64,000 nt of DNA from Chryseobacterium aahli. GTDB lineage: Bacteria > Bacteroidota > Bacteroidia > Flavobacteriales > Weeksellaceae. Shown in pieces: positions 36,594 to 46,590 of the stretch. The notes beneath the pieces were generated by a model. It searched no databases. It was not told the DNA's origin and saw nothing but the letters and a program-made list of their open reading frames with translations. The stretch covers positions 124,001 to 188,000 of the forward strand of contig NZ_JALDNB010000008.1 of assembly GCF_022699665.1 (NCBI RefSeq). The letters run 5' to 3'. The stretch's first letter is position 1; each line of letters begins with the position of its first letter. The position numbers and the translations under genes were made by a program.

Positions 36594-37274
36594 ATGAATA
36601 TTCTTCTTTTGGAAGACGATCTCATTCTCTCTGCAGAATTGAGTAAGTTTTTAGAGTCAAACCGTTTTGCCACCGACAGAATTTATGACGGAGAAACCTT
36701 TCTGCGCCAAATAAAAAATAATTCTTATGATCTGTATCTTTTAGACATCAATGTTCCAAAGATCAACGGATTGGATGTCTGCCAAACCATCAGATCTTTT
36801 GATAAAAATACGCCGATCATTATCATTTCAGCTTACGGAGATCTTTCGGATAAGAAAGATGCTTTCACGAGATTAGCTGACGATTATTTGGTGAAACCGT
36901 TTCAGTTTGAAGAATTATTGTTGAGAATAAATTCTTTACTAAGAAGAAAAGTACCGTCTGATACTGTAGACCAGGACATCATCAGAGTAGATGATTTAAT
37001 AATCAATAAAACCGAACAAAAAGTATTCAGAGCCGGGAACGAAATCGCTTTGACCTTAAAAGAATTTCAACTATTAACTTATCTGGCAGAAGCGCAAGGG
37101 AGAACGGTTTCAAAACAGCAGATTACAGAAAATGTTTGGGAACATAATTTCAATACCAACACCAATACCGTTGAGGTTTACATCAATTTTTTAAGAAAAA
37201 AATTAGATAAAGATTATAAAGTTAAATTGATTCACACGCGTTCCGGTTTCGGATATTATTTAAATCCTTTATAG
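36594..37274 (+). CDS. OmpR-family response regulator
   Basis: 226 residues. The receiver domain begins MNILLLEDDLILSAELSKFL, with the phospho-acceptor Asp51 in DLYLLDINVP, Thr/Ser in IIIISAYGD and Lys in DDYLVKPFQ. The C-terminal winged helix (about 125-226) contains LTLKEFQLLTYLAEAQGRTV and NTVEVYINFLRKKL. The preceding TTG is not needed. The stop codon TAG is immediately followed by the ATG of the sensor kinase (TAGATG), so the pair is translated together. The metal efflux genes downstream suggest CusRS/CzcRS-like metal sensing; that is inference from context. Confidence 0.94.
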   Translation: MNILLLEDDLILSAELSKFLESNRFATDRIYDGETFLRQIKNNSYDLYLLDINVPKINGLDVCQTIRSFDKNTPIIIISAYGDLSDKKDAFTRLADDYLVKPFQFEELLLRINSLLRRKVPSDTVDQDIIRVDDLIINKTEQKVFRAGNEIALTLKEFQLLTYLAEAQGRTVSKQQITENVWEHNFNTNTNTVEVYINFLRKKLDKDYKVKLIHTRSGFGYYLNPL

Positions 37275-38639
37275 ATGTCTTTAAAAAGGAAAATTGCGCT
37301 CACACTCAGCATTTCATTTTCATTACTTTTTGGTATTGTTCTTATCATTATTTATGTTTCTTTTAATGATTTCAGGAAGGAAGAGTTTAAAGAAAGATTC
37401 GTCCGTCGTTTAGATTTTACGACCAACTTTATTTCTAAATCTAAAAATTTTGTAGAGGAAGCTCCTATTTTCTTCAATGAAAATTCTGATAATGTCTTGT
37501 TGAATGAAACGATTTTGATTTTTAATGCTAAAAAGGAACTCATCTATAGTACCATAAAAGACAGAAAAGTAACCTGGGACAAGAATTTACTGCAGGAAGT
37601 TGATCAAAAAAAAGCAGTGCATCAAGAAAATACTTATCCTGAAGTCTACGCAGCTTTAAAAAACATCAATGGAGAAAATTATTACATTCTCACCAGCGCA
37701 TTTGATGCCAACGGACAATCCAAATTGGACTATCTTAAGTATCTTTTGATTACTGCTTTCATCACCTGCGCCCTTCTGATTGGGTTTTTCAGCTATTATT
37801 TTATGGGTAAATTTCTGCAGCCGCTGGAAGATTTGAACAAAGAAATTTCTGAGGTGACCGCACACAAGCTGACAACACAGATTCCTGTAGAGCAGTCGAA
37901 TGATGAAATCAGTATTCTTGCGAAGTCTTTTAATACGATGATTGTTCGTCTGAATGATGTTTTCCAGTCACAGAAGGATTTTACGGCAAGTGCATCCCAC
38001 GAGATCCGGACTCCGATAACGAGAATGGCTTTCCAATTGGAAAATTTAATTAAACTCGAACAACATTCTCCCGAAACACTTTCAGCTTTAAAACAAATGT
38101 TAAAAGATGTCTACCAACTTTCAGATTTGACGAACTCTCTTTTACTGCTCACAAAATTCGATAAAGAAAATATTCAGACGATTTACGAGGAAGTACGGAT
38201 TGATGAGGTAATATTTGAATCTTTCGAGCGTGTTCAAAAAAGTTTTCCCAATCTCAATATGGATTTTTTGATCTCTGAAAATACTTCCGAACAGGCTTTT
38301 CTGACCATAAAAGGTGTACAATCACTTCTCAATATTGTTTTTATTAATCTGTTTAAAAATGCTGCGGTTTATTCAGATGATTCTGAAGCGAAAGTTTTAA
38401 TCACAGAAAATGAATCTCAACTTATCGTAGACGTTGTATCAGCCGGAAATACCATTTCCATGGAAGAGCAACCCAAATTATTTGATGCCTTCATGCGTGG
38501 AAATAATTCTCAAAACATCACAGGCTCTGGCCTCGGACTTCGAATCGCCAAAAGAATTCTGGAATATCATAATGCAAAAATCAAATACAATTCACCTGCT
38601 GAACATACTAATAAGTTTAGTGTTACTTTTAATAAATAA
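37275..38639 (+). CDS. Sensor histidine kinase
   Basis: A 454-residue membrane kinase: transmembrane helix 1 at about 8-28, a sensory extracytoplasmic region (about 29-155), helix 2 at about 156-178, a HAMP linker (PLEDLNKEISEVTAHKL to FNTMIVRL), HisKA with ASASHEIRTPITRM and phospho-acceptor His242, and an ATPase domain with NIVFINLFKNAAVYSD (N box) and GSGLGLRIAKRI (G box). It directly abuts the response regulator gene. The efflux operon begins 322 nt downstream. Confidence 0.95.
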   Translation: MSLKRKIALTLSISFSLLFGIVLIIIYVSFNDFRKEEFKERFVRRLDFTTNFISKSKNFVEEAPIFFNENSDNVLLNETILIFNAKKELIYSTIKDRKVTWDKNLLQEVDQKKAVHQENTYPEVYAALKNINGENYYILTSAFDANGQSKLDYLKYLLITAFITCALLIGFFSYYFMGKFLQPLEDLNKEISEVTAHKLTTQIPVEQSNDEISILAKSFNTMIVRLNDVFQSQKDFTASASHEIRTPITRMAFQLENLIKLEQHSPETLSALKQMLKDVYQLSDLTNSLLLLTKFDKENIQTIYEEVRIDEVIFESFERVQKSFPNLNMDFLISENTSEQAFLTIKGVQSLLNIVFINLFKNAAVYSDDSEAKVLITENESQLIVDVVSAGNTISMEEQPKLFDAFMRGNNSQNITGSGLGLRIAKRILEYHNAKIKYNSPAEHTNKFSVTFNK

Positions 38640-38961
38640 TATTTTTAACGATTAAGATTTAAGAGTGCCAAGATACTTGCCCAGAAATAAATTGTATTAC
38701 TTGGCTAAGTGAAACGGCTTTGTTTATCTTAAAAATTTTAATATAGAATTTAAAAAAGAGCTTTGTCTCACGTTGCGTTTTTAATTTTTTCCAATTTTTT
38801 TAAGTATTCGACTTTTAGAAAACAACCTTAATCCTTTGATCTTTTTTACGTTTAAAAAAAACGTTTCAAGTTCGCACCCAAAACAGATTTAATTTTTTTT
38901 TAAGCCTTCTTTAAGGTCGTTTTAATCGAGCAACCTCACTTTTGTCATCAAAATTGAGAGA
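38640..38961. other. Intergenic region with degenerate dispersed repeat
   Basis: No gene. Contains AAGTGAAACGGCTTTG (about 38706-38721), and GAGCTTTGTCTCACGTTGCG (38758-38777) that resembles the segment at 40215-40300 (AGTGGAACGCCTTAGCG and CTTTGCGCTCTTTGCG). These look like diverged members of a dispersed intergenic repeat. No clear terminator or promoter was identified. Confidence 0.4.
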
Positions 38962-40203
38962 ATGAACAAAATTGCAGGACTGTTCGTTGTTATTTCTTCG
39001 ATAATGACAGCACAACAGCAAATGTCGCTTTTGGATTGCGAAAATGCCTTTCAGCAAAACAATCTTCAGCTTCTTGCCGAGCAGTACAACATCAACATAG
39101 CTGATGCGGATATCTTGCAGGCTAAAATCTGGGAACTTCCGCAGATCAATGGTTACATCAACGCGTATAATCCTGAGGACAGAAAATTTTTAGATGCCGG
39201 TAAAGCCAAAGGTTTTGAAGTGACACAGCTGATTTACATGGGTGGGAAAAAGAAAAACGAAGTCGCTTTTGCAAAATCCAATAAAGATTTGGCGCAGCTT
39301 CAGTTTACGCAGTTGCTAGTTGAATTAAGAACACAGCTTCACACCAATTACTACAATCTTTATTATGAAAAACTGAAGCTTGAGAACACCAATAAGCAAT
39401 TGGGATATATAAATGATCTATTGAAAGCTTATAAAGTACAATCTGCAGAAGGAAATGTTTCTCTGAAAGATGAAGTGAGATTACAAAGTATCGTCATTCA
39501 GTTGAATAATGATAAGCTGAGAATCAATAAAGACATTTTGGAATTTGAGCAAAACTTAAAAGTTTTTACAGGAATTACCGAAAATATAGAACCTCAGATT
39601 TCAGACGATGAAGCAAAAGAAATTCTTGCTGCACAACCTTTCGGAGACGAATCTGATCTAAAAAGAAAAGCAATCGAAAACAATGCAGATTATTTATTTA
39701 ATTTAAAACTGATTGAAAACTCTAAACTCTATGCACAATGGCAAAAATCTCTTAATGTTCCGGATCTGAATGTGGGTGCTGAATACGATCAAGCTTCTGG
39801 AACTTTTAGAAATGAAATCAATTTAAAAGTTGGAATTCCCATACCGCTTTGGAAAGTGAATAAAGGAAATGTGCAGAAAGCCAATTTTGCCATTCAGCAG
39901 AATCAGAGAAATGCAGAATTCCAAAAGCTAAATCTGGAGACTAAAGTGCAGTCGGCTTTTCAAATGTGGAAAAACCAGTACGAACAGTTGCTCGAAATTA
40001 AATCGACTGATCTTGATAATCTCGACCTCGTCTACAACGGAATTCTCAAAAACTTCAGAAACGGAAACGTCAATCTCATCGATTTTACAGATTTCATGGA
40101 AAGTTACCGTCAGACTTCACTTCAGATCTATGATATGAAAAATGAATTGATACAATCCGCAGAACAACTCAATCAATTGGTACAAACGAAAATCTTCTAT
40201 TAA
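38962..40203 (+). CDS. TolC-family outer membrane efflux channel (CusC/CzcC-like)
   Basis: 413 residues with a short signal peptide (MNKIAGLFVVISSIMTAQ) and two TolC-type repeats of long coiled helices, for example LDCENAFQQNNLQLLAEQYN near the N-terminus and LNVPDLNVGAEYDQASGTFR before the second half, ending AEQLNQLVQTKIFY. It forms the outer membrane exit duct of a tripartite pump. No lipobox is seen. It is followed by the adaptor (106-nt gap) and the RND pump (232-nt gap), the standard CusCBA/CzcCBA order. Confidence 0.92.
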   Translation: MNKIAGLFVVISSIMTAQQQMSLLDCENAFQQNNLQLLAEQYNINIADADILQAKIWELPQINGYINAYNPEDRKFLDAGKAKGFEVTQLIYMGGKKKNEVAFAKSNKDLAQLQFTQLLVELRTQLHTNYYNLYYEKLKLENTNKQLGYINDLLKAYKVQSAEGNVSLKDEVRLQSIVIQLNNDKLRINKDILEFEQNLKVFTGITENIEPQISDDEAKEILAAQPFGDESDLKRKAIENNADYLFNLKLIENSKLYAQWQKSLNVPDLNVGAEYDQASGTFRNEINLKVGIPIPLWKVNKGNVQKANFAIQQNQRNAEFQKLNLETKVQSAFQMWKNQYEQLLEIKSTDLDNLDLVYNGILKNFRNGNVNLIDFTDFMESYRQTSLQIYDMKNELIQSAEQLNQLVQTKIFY

Positions 40204-40309
40204 ATATAAACCTTTGTTGTCTTCGCTGAGTGGAACGCCTTAGCGAACTTAAAACAGCATGATATTAAAAAAAATCTTTGCGCTCTTTGCGTTTAAAATA
40301 ATAATCTAA

Positions 40310-41392
40310 ATGAAGAAATTTATAATCCCTGTAATTATTGCACTTTTTTTAACGTCTTGTTCGAAAAAAGAAACACCGAAAGAAGCCGCACCTAAAGGTT
40401 TTGAACTGAGCAATACGATGCTCGAATCGATCACCACTGCAAAAGCTGAATTCAAAAACATAGAAGACACCTACAATTTTTACGGAAAAATATCTGCAGA
40501 CAGGAACTCTTACATCGACGTTTATCCTTTGGTTGGCGGAAATGTGATGAGTGTAAATGTTGAATTGGGAGATTATGTAAAGAAAGGTCAGGTTCTCGCA
40601 ACCATAAGAAGTACAGAGTTGGCAGATGTTCAGAAAGATGTGAGTGATGCTAAAACCGATTTATTGGTTGCTCAAAACAATTTACGTGTTGCCAAAGAAA
40701 TGTACGAAGGAAAATTAAATACCGAAAGAGATGTTTTAGAAGCTAAAAGTCAGGTTCAGAAAGCACAGGATCAAATGCAGAGATCTTCCGCAGTAAGTAC
40801 AGTTTATAATGTGAAAAAAGGAAATATATACAGCGTTCTTGCTCCGATCAACGGATATATCGTGCATAAAGATATCAATAAAGATATGCAGCTGAGAAGT
40901 GACCGAAGCGAAAATATTTTCGATGTGGCCAATACAAATAACGTCTGGGCAATCATGAATGTCAACGAATCTGATATTGATAAAATCAGTTTAGGAATGA
41001 CTGCACAGGTTTCTACGTTGTCATATCCGGATAAAGTTTTTGACGGAAAAATTGATAAAATATTTAAAATCATCGATCCGCAAACCAATGCGATGCAGGC
41101 GAGAGTGGTTTTGGATAATGCCAAAGGATTATTGATTCCGGAGAGTAAAGCGACCATCAAAGTTTCAAAATCTGAAAACGCTTCAGCACTTTCTGTTCCG
41201 TCAAAAGCGGTAATCTTTGATGATGACCGAAGTTTTGTGGTGGTTTTCAAATCCCGAACTAATGTAAAAGTAAAAGAAATAAAAGTCTTGAAACAACTCG
41301 GTGACGTCACTTACATTTCAGAAGGTCTGACGGAAGGAGAAAATGTAATCACCAATAACCAACTTTTGATTTATCGGTCACTGAAAAACTAA
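40310..41392 (+). CDS. RND efflux periplasmic adaptor lipoprotein (CusB/CzcB-like)
   Basis: 360 residues with a lipoprotein signal MKKFIIPVIIALFLTSCSKK (lipid cysteine 17). The barrel-sandwich (biotinyl-lipoyl-like) halves are visible as YPLVGGNVMSVNVELGDYVK and VLAPINGYIVHKDINKDMQL around a helical hairpin (about 100-160), then a beta-barrel domain (NTNNVWAIMNVNESDIDKI) and a membrane-proximal end. It links the inner membrane pump to the TolC-type channel. No His- or Met-rich metal-binding extension is apparent, so the metal cannot be assigned. Confidence 0.93.
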   Translation: MKKFIIPVIIALFLTSCSKKETPKEAAPKGFELSNTMLESITTAKAEFKNIEDTYNFYGKISADRNSYIDVYPLVGGNVMSVNVELGDYVKKGQVLATIRSTELADVQKDVSDAKTDLLVAQNNLRVAKEMYEGKLNTERDVLEAKSQVQKAQDQMQRSSAVSTVYNVKKGNIYSVLAPINGYIVHKDINKDMQLRSDRSENIFDVANTNNVWAIMNVNESDIDKISLGMTAQVSTLSYPDKVFDGKIDKIFKIIDPQTNAMQARVVLDNAKGLLIPESKATIKVSKSENASALSVPSKAVIFDDDRSFVVVFKSRTNVKVKEIKVLKQLGDVTYISEGLTEGENVITNNQLLIYRSLKN

Positions 41393-41624
41393 ATTTTTAA
41401 CCATTAAGATTGGATTAAGAAGTTAAGTTTAATTAAGAAAAATCTACAGATTTTTATAAGGATGCTTTCTTCTTGAATTCGCCTGTCAATTCCTTAATAA
41501 CTCTTAACTCCTTAAATAGTCCTTAATGGTTCAAATCTATTCAACGATTTTCTTAGTTAAAGTTTTTCAAAATTAAACATTTAGTTATTAGTCTAATATC
41601 TAAAGCTAACATCTAATTTCTATT

Positions 41625-44600
41625 ATGAATAAATTCATTAAAAATATCATTTCGTTTTCACTCAAAAATAAAGCTTTCACGTTTATTTGGGTGGCGATTT
41701 TAGCGGTTGCGGGTTTTATCAGTTTCAAAAATATGCCGATTGAAGCTTTTCCAGATGTCACCAACACACAAATCGTGATCATCACCCAATGGAGTGGCCG
41801 AAGTGCCGAAGAAGTGGAACGATTTGTCACGACACCCATTGAGCTGGCGATGAGTCCGGTTCAGAAAAAAACGAGTGTGAGAAGTACCACGATGTTTGGA
41901 CTCTCTATTGTTAAAATTCTGTTCGACGATGGAGTAGACGATATGTTTGCCAGAAATCAGGTCAACAATCAGCTTCGAAATGTAAGTCTTCCCGATGAGG
42001 TTGACCCGGAAGTGCAGCCTCCATACGGACCGACCGGAGAAATTTTCAGATATACTTTGGAAAGTAAAACTAAAGATTCAAGAGAATTGCTGACTTTGCA
42101 AAACTGGGTCATCGACCGTGCGCTGAGAGGCGTTCCCGGAGTTGCTGATATCAATGTCTTCGGTGGTCAGGATAAAGTGTTTGAGCTGAGCATTGACCCA
42201 AGAGCTTTAGATAAATACAATCTGACACCTTCTCAGGTTTTTGAAGCTGTTACAAAAAGCAATCTGAATGTCGGCGGAGATGTGATCGAGAAAAACGGAC
42301 AAGCCTACGTTGTTCGTGGAATTGGTTTGGTACAATCGAATGAAGATATTGGAAACATCACGATTCAAAACGAAAGCGGAAATCCGGTTTTGGTAAAAAA
42401 TGTAGCGGAAGTTCACGAGAGTTCACTGCCAAGGGTAGGGCAGGCCGGTCTGAATAAGCAGGATGATACCGTAGAAGGAATCGTGGTGATGCGGAAAGGC
42501 GAAAATCCACGAGAGGTTTTGGTGGGTGTAAAAGCTAAAATTAATGAGCTGAACGAAAAGATTCTTCCGAAAGATGTGAAAATGGTCACTTTTTACGACC
42601 GAGATAATCTGATGGATTTCACTACAGAAACTGTAATGCACAATTTATTGGAAGGAATTATTCTAGTAACGGTCATCGTTTTAATTTTCATGGCAGACTG
42701 GCGTACAACTTTGATTGTTTCCATCATCATTCCTTTATCCTTATTATTTGCGTTTTTATGTTTAAAAATGGCGGGCATGAGTGCTAACTTATTGTCACTT
42801 GGAGCAGTCGATTTCGGAATTATCATTGATGGAGCCGTCGTCATGGTCGAAGGAATCTTTGTCATGCTCGACCATAAAGCCAAGAAATACGGTCCTGAGA
42901 AATTTAACAAAATGGCAAAAGCCGGATGGATTAAACAGACCGGAACAGGTTTAGGAAAAGCGATCTTCTTTTCAAAATTAATTATCATTACTTCGTTAAT
43001 TCCAATTTTCTCATTTCAGAAGGTTGAAGGGAAAATGTTTTCTCCATTAGCATTTACCCTTGGTTTTGCATTGATTGGAGCATTGATTTTCACGCTGACA
43101 TTGGTTCCGGTTCTTACGCATCTACTTTTAAATAAAAATGTGAGGGAAAAGAACAATCCATTTGTGAATTTCTGGGACAGAATTGTGTTGAAAGGTTTCA
43201 GTTTTACATTTAAACATAAAAAACTCAGTTTAATTGTTGCGTTATCTTTCATGGCAGTCACATTATTTTCAGGAAAATTTTTAGGAACCGAATTTTTACC
43301 TCAATTAAATGAAGGTTCACTATGGATTACTGCAGAAATGCCGATGAGTTCATCTTTAAAAGAATCATTGAAGACTGCAGATATTTTGAAGAAAGACATT
43401 ATGAGTGTTCCGGAAGTGACCGATGTTCTGGCACAAACCGGACGAAGTAATGACGGAACAGATCCCAACGGTTTCGGATTTGTGCAGTTTGCCGTGAATC
43501 TTCAGCCAAAAGATGAGTGGAAACGAAAAATCAATTATGAAGAACTCGTAGAAGAAATTGATAAAAAACTGAGAAATTATCAGGGAATTACGTTCAATTA
43601 TTCTCAGCCGATCTCAGATAACGTGGCAGAAGCGGTGGCGGGTTTTAAAGCTGAAAATGGAATTAAAATTTATGGTGATAATTTGCAGACGCTTGACCGA
43701 TTGGCGGATGAGGTTTTAAAATCAATTAAAGATGTAGAAGGTGTAAAAGATGCAGGAATCATTAAAAATATAGGTCAGCCAGAAGTAAGCGTGGTGCTTG
43801 ACAGAGACAAAATGGCTGCTTACGGTATGATGCCCGATGATGCACAGTCAGTTTTGGAAATGGCTTTTGGTGGAAAAACGGCTTCTGAAATGTTTGATGG
43901 CGAAAGAAAATTTCCAATCAGGCTCCGTTATTCTGAACAATACAGAAAAGACGAAAAAGATATTGCTTCACTGATGGTTCCTACGCAGGACGGTGCAAAA
44001 ATCCCTTTAAAAGAAATCAGTACAATTGTAAAAGATAACGGTGCAGCCTTTATTTATCGTGATGATATTAAAAGATATATCGGAATTAAATTCTCGATTC
44101 GTGACCGTGATTTAGGTGGAACAATTGGCGATGCACAGAAAGAAGTCGCAAAAATTAAAATCCCTGAAGGATATTCTGTAGGCTGGACTGGTCAGTTTGA
44201 AAACCAGCAAAGAGCGACCAAGAGATTGACGGAGGTAGTACCGATCAGTATTTTGGGAATTTTCTTCCTCTTATTCATCCTTTTCGGAAATATGAAAGAT
44301 TCCTTGTTGGTGTTAGCGAACGTACCTTTTGCATTGATTGGTGGAATTATCGCATTGCATTTAACCAATATGAATTTCGGGATCTCTGCCGGAGTCGGGA
44401 TGATTGCACTGTTAGGAATCTGTATTCAGAATGGTGTTATTCTCATTACAGAATTTCATCAAAACGTAAAAGACGGATTAAAAATAGATGACGCTATTTT
44501 TAGCGGAGTAAAATCCAGAACGCGACCAGTAATCATGACCGCATTAATGGCATCGATTGGGCTTTTACCAGCGGCACTTTCTACAGGTATTGGTTCAGAA

Positions 44601-44723
44601 TCGCAAAAACCGTTGGCGATTGTAATCATCGGCGGATTAATTACGGCAACATTTTTAACCTTATTAATCTTTCCGATTATCTTTTGGATATTTAATAAAA
44701 CCAAGAAAACAGAAGTCCTGTAG
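41625..44723 (+). CDS. CusA/CzcA family heavy-metal efflux RND transporter
   Basis: A 1032-residue proton-driven inner membrane pump with the twelve-helix RND layout. The N-terminus LAVAGFISFKNMPIEAFPDV, the porter motif SRGRSAEEVE-like WSGRSAEEVERFVTTPIE, the TM4 segment GAVDFGIIIDGAVVMVEG (acidic residue of the proton relay, about 392-409) and the C-terminal helices VGMIALLGICIQNGVILITE and SRTRPVIMTALMASIGLLPA are all present. The TM4 and first-helix motifs mark the heavy-metal (HME) branch rather than drug pumps. Cu/Ag or Co/Zn/Cd cannot be distinguished safely. It is the last gene of the efflux operon. Confidence 0.95.
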   Translation: MNKFIKNIISFSLKNKAFTFIWVAILAVAGFISFKNMPIEAFPDVTNTQIVIITQWSGRSAEEVERFVTTPIELAMSPVQKKTSVRSTTMFGLSIVKILFDDGVDDMFARNQVNNQLRNVSLPDEVDPEVQPPYGPTGEIFRYTLESKTKDSRELLTLQNWVIDRALRGVPGVADINVFGGQDKVFELSIDPRALDKYNLTPSQVFEAVTKSNLNVGGDVIEKNGQAYVVRGIGLVQSNEDIGNITIQNESGNPVLVKNVAEVHESSLPRVGQAGLNKQDDTVEGIVVMRKGENPREVLVGVKAKINELNEKILPKDVKMVTFYDRDNLMDFTTETVMHNLLEGIILVTVIVLIFMADWRTTLIVSIIIPLSLLFAFLCLKMAGMSANLLSLGAVDFGIIIDGAVVMVEGIFVMLDHKAKKYGPEKFNKMAKAGWIKQTGTGLGKAIFFSKLIIITSLIPIFSFQKVEGKMFSPLAFTLGFALIGALIFTLTLVPVLTHLLLNKNVREKNNPFVNFWDRIVLKGFSFTFKHKKLSLIVALSFMAVTLFSGKFLGTEFLPQLNEGSLWITAEMPMSSSLKESLKTADILKKDIMSVPEVTDVLAQTGRSNDGTDPNGFGFVQFAVNLQPKDEWKRKINYEELVEEIDKKLRNYQGITFNYSQPISDNVAEAVAGFKAENGIKIYGDNLQTLDRLADEVLKSIKDVEGVKDAGIIKNIGQPEVSVVLDRDKMAAYGMMPDDAQSVLEMAFGGKTASEMFDGERKFPIRLRYSEQYRKDEKDIASLMVPTQDGAKIPLKEISTIVKDNGAAFIYRDDIKRYIGIKFSIRDRDLGGTIGDAQKEVAKIKIPEGYSVGWTGQFENQQRATKRLTEVVPISILGIFFLLFILFGNMKDSLLVLANVPFALIGGIIALHLTNMNFGISAGVGMIALLGICIQNGVILITEFHQNVKDGLKIDDAIFSGVKSRTRPVIMTALMASIGLLPAALSTGIGSESQKPLAIVIIGGLITATFLTLLIFPIIFWIFNKTKKTEVL

Positions 44724-44781
44724 CTTATAACTATTAGTTTAAATTAAAAAAAATCATTCTTTCATTTATCTTTATAAAGTT

Positions 44782-44820
44782 GAAGCCCGGAATAGAATAA
44801 TCTATTTCGGGCTTCTTTAT
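44782..44820. terminator. Bidirectional terminator
   Basis: A 15-bp stem GAAGCCCGGAATAGA (44782-44796) with TCTATTTCGGGCTTC (44801-44815), one G-U, loop ATAA. It lies between the converging efflux pump and DUF4394 genes. Confidence 0.85.
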
Positions 44821-44838
44821 ATGAAATCAAGTCTGTTT

Positions 44839-46344
44839 TTAGAATCCTAAACCTACCGTAAATCCTCTTACAGGATTAGGATAAGTACCTAATGAAGCAG
44901 CAGCTCCGGTTGCAGTATTTACTGTGTAAAGCTTTGTTTCTGTACCAACGGTTGCTAATAAATAAGCTTTTTGGCTCATGCTTCCGATGTCGAAACCATT
45001 TGCTTGAGTGATATTGATGCCTAAAGCACCACGATCAACCAAGATACCTCCATTTGGTGGGTTTTGAAGATATAATCTGTCAGTATTATGGTCAATTACA
45101 AACAGTTCTGTGGCAGTTGCTCCCGCAAAATTATTTGTATAAGCTGCAGCACTTACAGCTACCGGTGTAGGGGTGAGATTGGTATCAACAGCTGTAACTG
45201 CTCCTGTAACAGGATCTAGTCTTAAGTTTTGTCCGCTATTACTCACCACTCTGATTTTATCAACGGTAGGATTAAAATCAAATCCAAACTCAGTTCCTAC
45301 AAGAAGAGTAGTTAACGTACCAGTACCTACTTGAGTTGCCGCACCAGTACCTAAATTAATAGTATAAATTCTGCTTGAGTTTCCTAACGCATATAATTGT
45401 CCGTTTAAAGGTCTAAAATCAATCCCAAGAATTCCTTCTCCGGTTTGTAGTCCTGTAATTGCTTTAGTAACTGGTTCAGGTTTATTAGGGTCAAAAATCT
45501 GAAGCGCATTTGAGTTATCAATTGCATAAGCAACAGCATTAGTCGGGATAGCGATGTCAACAATTTTTTGAGGTAATGTACCGATGCTTGAAGCTTTTCC
45601 TGTAGTAAGGTTTACACTGTACAAAGCATTTTGACCTCCACTTGTAACTGCCATTAATGCATTTGTATTATCCGGGCTGATGTCAAATGCTGCCTGACCT
45701 GAGAATGTAAAGCCTAAACTTCCTACTTCTACCAAAGTTCCATTGTTAGGTGGATCTTGTTTAAATAATTTTCCTGAAGTTAAATCAAGATCATATAAAG
45801 TAGTTGTTGCAGCACCAGATTTACTATTGGTATATGCAATACCCGCAATTGCTGCAGTAGTTGCAATGCTTGTATCAGTAGCTGCCGTAACTCCGTTTTC
45901 AGGATTGATACGAAGATTTTGTCCCGTGTTTGATACCAATCTGATACGGTCAACAGTAGGATTGAAGTCAATAGAAACAATAGTTCCCGAAACAGCAGGA
46001 GTAAATGCTGTAGTACTTACCACTCTGCTTGTTGCAGTAGCTGTATTAATGATATACAATTTACTGTTATTGGATACTGCATAAAGTTCTCCTGTAGCTG
46101 GTCTGAAATCGATACTTAATAATTTTTCTCCTGTTGGAAGTCCTGTAATAGGCTTGGTGGAAGTCATTACATTACTGTTTTTAGCATTAAAAGCTAAAAG
46201 ATCGTTGTTGGTACTCAAACCGTAGACCATAACGTCTGGTGCAACGGAAGGTGTTTCTGGTGTACTCATGTCATCGTCATCATCGCAAGAGATGATCGTG
46301 ACAAATGCAAATGTAGCCAGACAAATGTTGAATAGTTTTTTCAT
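44839..46344 (-). CDS. DUF4394 lipoprotein with two tandem repeats
   Basis: 501 residues with a lipoprotein signal (FAFVTIISCDDDDDM, lipid Cys20; the Asp run after it fits the surface-export signal known for Bacteroidota lipoproteins). Two homologous halves of about 230 residues follow: VYGLSTNNDLLAFNAKN ... GLPTGEKLLSIDFRPATGEL ... VDRIRLVSNTGQNLRINPENG, and AIDNSNALQIFDPNKPE ... GLQTGEGILGIDFRPLNGQL ... VDKIRVVSNSGQNLRLDPVTG. This is the DUF4394 pattern, probably a beta-propeller-like shell. Binding partner unknown. It stands alone between two terminators. Confidence 0.9.
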   Translation of the reverse strand: MKKLFNICLATFAFVTIISCDDDDDMSTPETPSVAPDVMVYGLSTNNDLLAFNAKNSNVMTSTKPITGLPTGEKLLSIDFRPATGELYAVSNNSKLYIINTATATSRVVSTTAFTPAVSGTIVSIDFNPTVDRIRLVSNTGQNLRINPENGVTAATDTSIATTAAIAGIAYTNSKSGAATTTLYDLDLTSGKLFKQDPPNNGTLVEVGSLGFTFSGQAAFDISPDNTNALMAVTSGGQNALYSVNLTTGKASSIGTLPQKIVDIAIPTNAVAYAIDNSNALQIFDPNKPEPVTKAITGLQTGEGILGIDFRPLNGQLYALGNSSRIYTINLGTGAATQVGTGTLTTLLVGTEFGFDFNPTVDKIRVVSNSGQNLRLDPVTGAVTAVDTNLTPTPVAVSAAAYTNNFAGATATELFVIDHNTDRLYLQNPPNGGILVDRGALGINITQANGFDIGSMSQKAYLLATVGTETKLYTVNTATGAAASLGTYPNPVRGFTVGLGF

Positions 46345-46537
46345 AAAATTTATTTTAATTGATAGTTTCGTCTAAATATACGAGAGAAAAATAAACTTGG
46401 ATTTGTAAAGTGTTTTTTTTAATTCATTTTTTTGTTATAAATTTGCAATTCCAATTTAGGGAAATGGATGTTTGCATTTTTTTTGGTTTGAATACTATTT
46501 TTTTTTAACAAAAAGATTTTAGTATTTAAAAAATCAT

Positions 46538-46545
46538 TATATTTG
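46538..46545 (+). promoter_or_regulatory. -7 element of the tuf promoter
   Basis: TATATTTG, followed after 45 nt by the tuf ATG. The -33 region has only TTTT at 46517-46520, so the -33 box is weak. Confidence 0.7.
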
Positions 46546-46590
46546 CACACTGAAAATTTGAATAAACAATAAAATAAATAATTTAATATC

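Noticed and set aside
42593..42988. Minus-strand frame of 131 codons inside the RND pump gene
   Set aside because: Shadow of the CusA-like coding sequence; no start signals and no family likeness. The same holds for other antisense frames in tuf, fabF and rplL.
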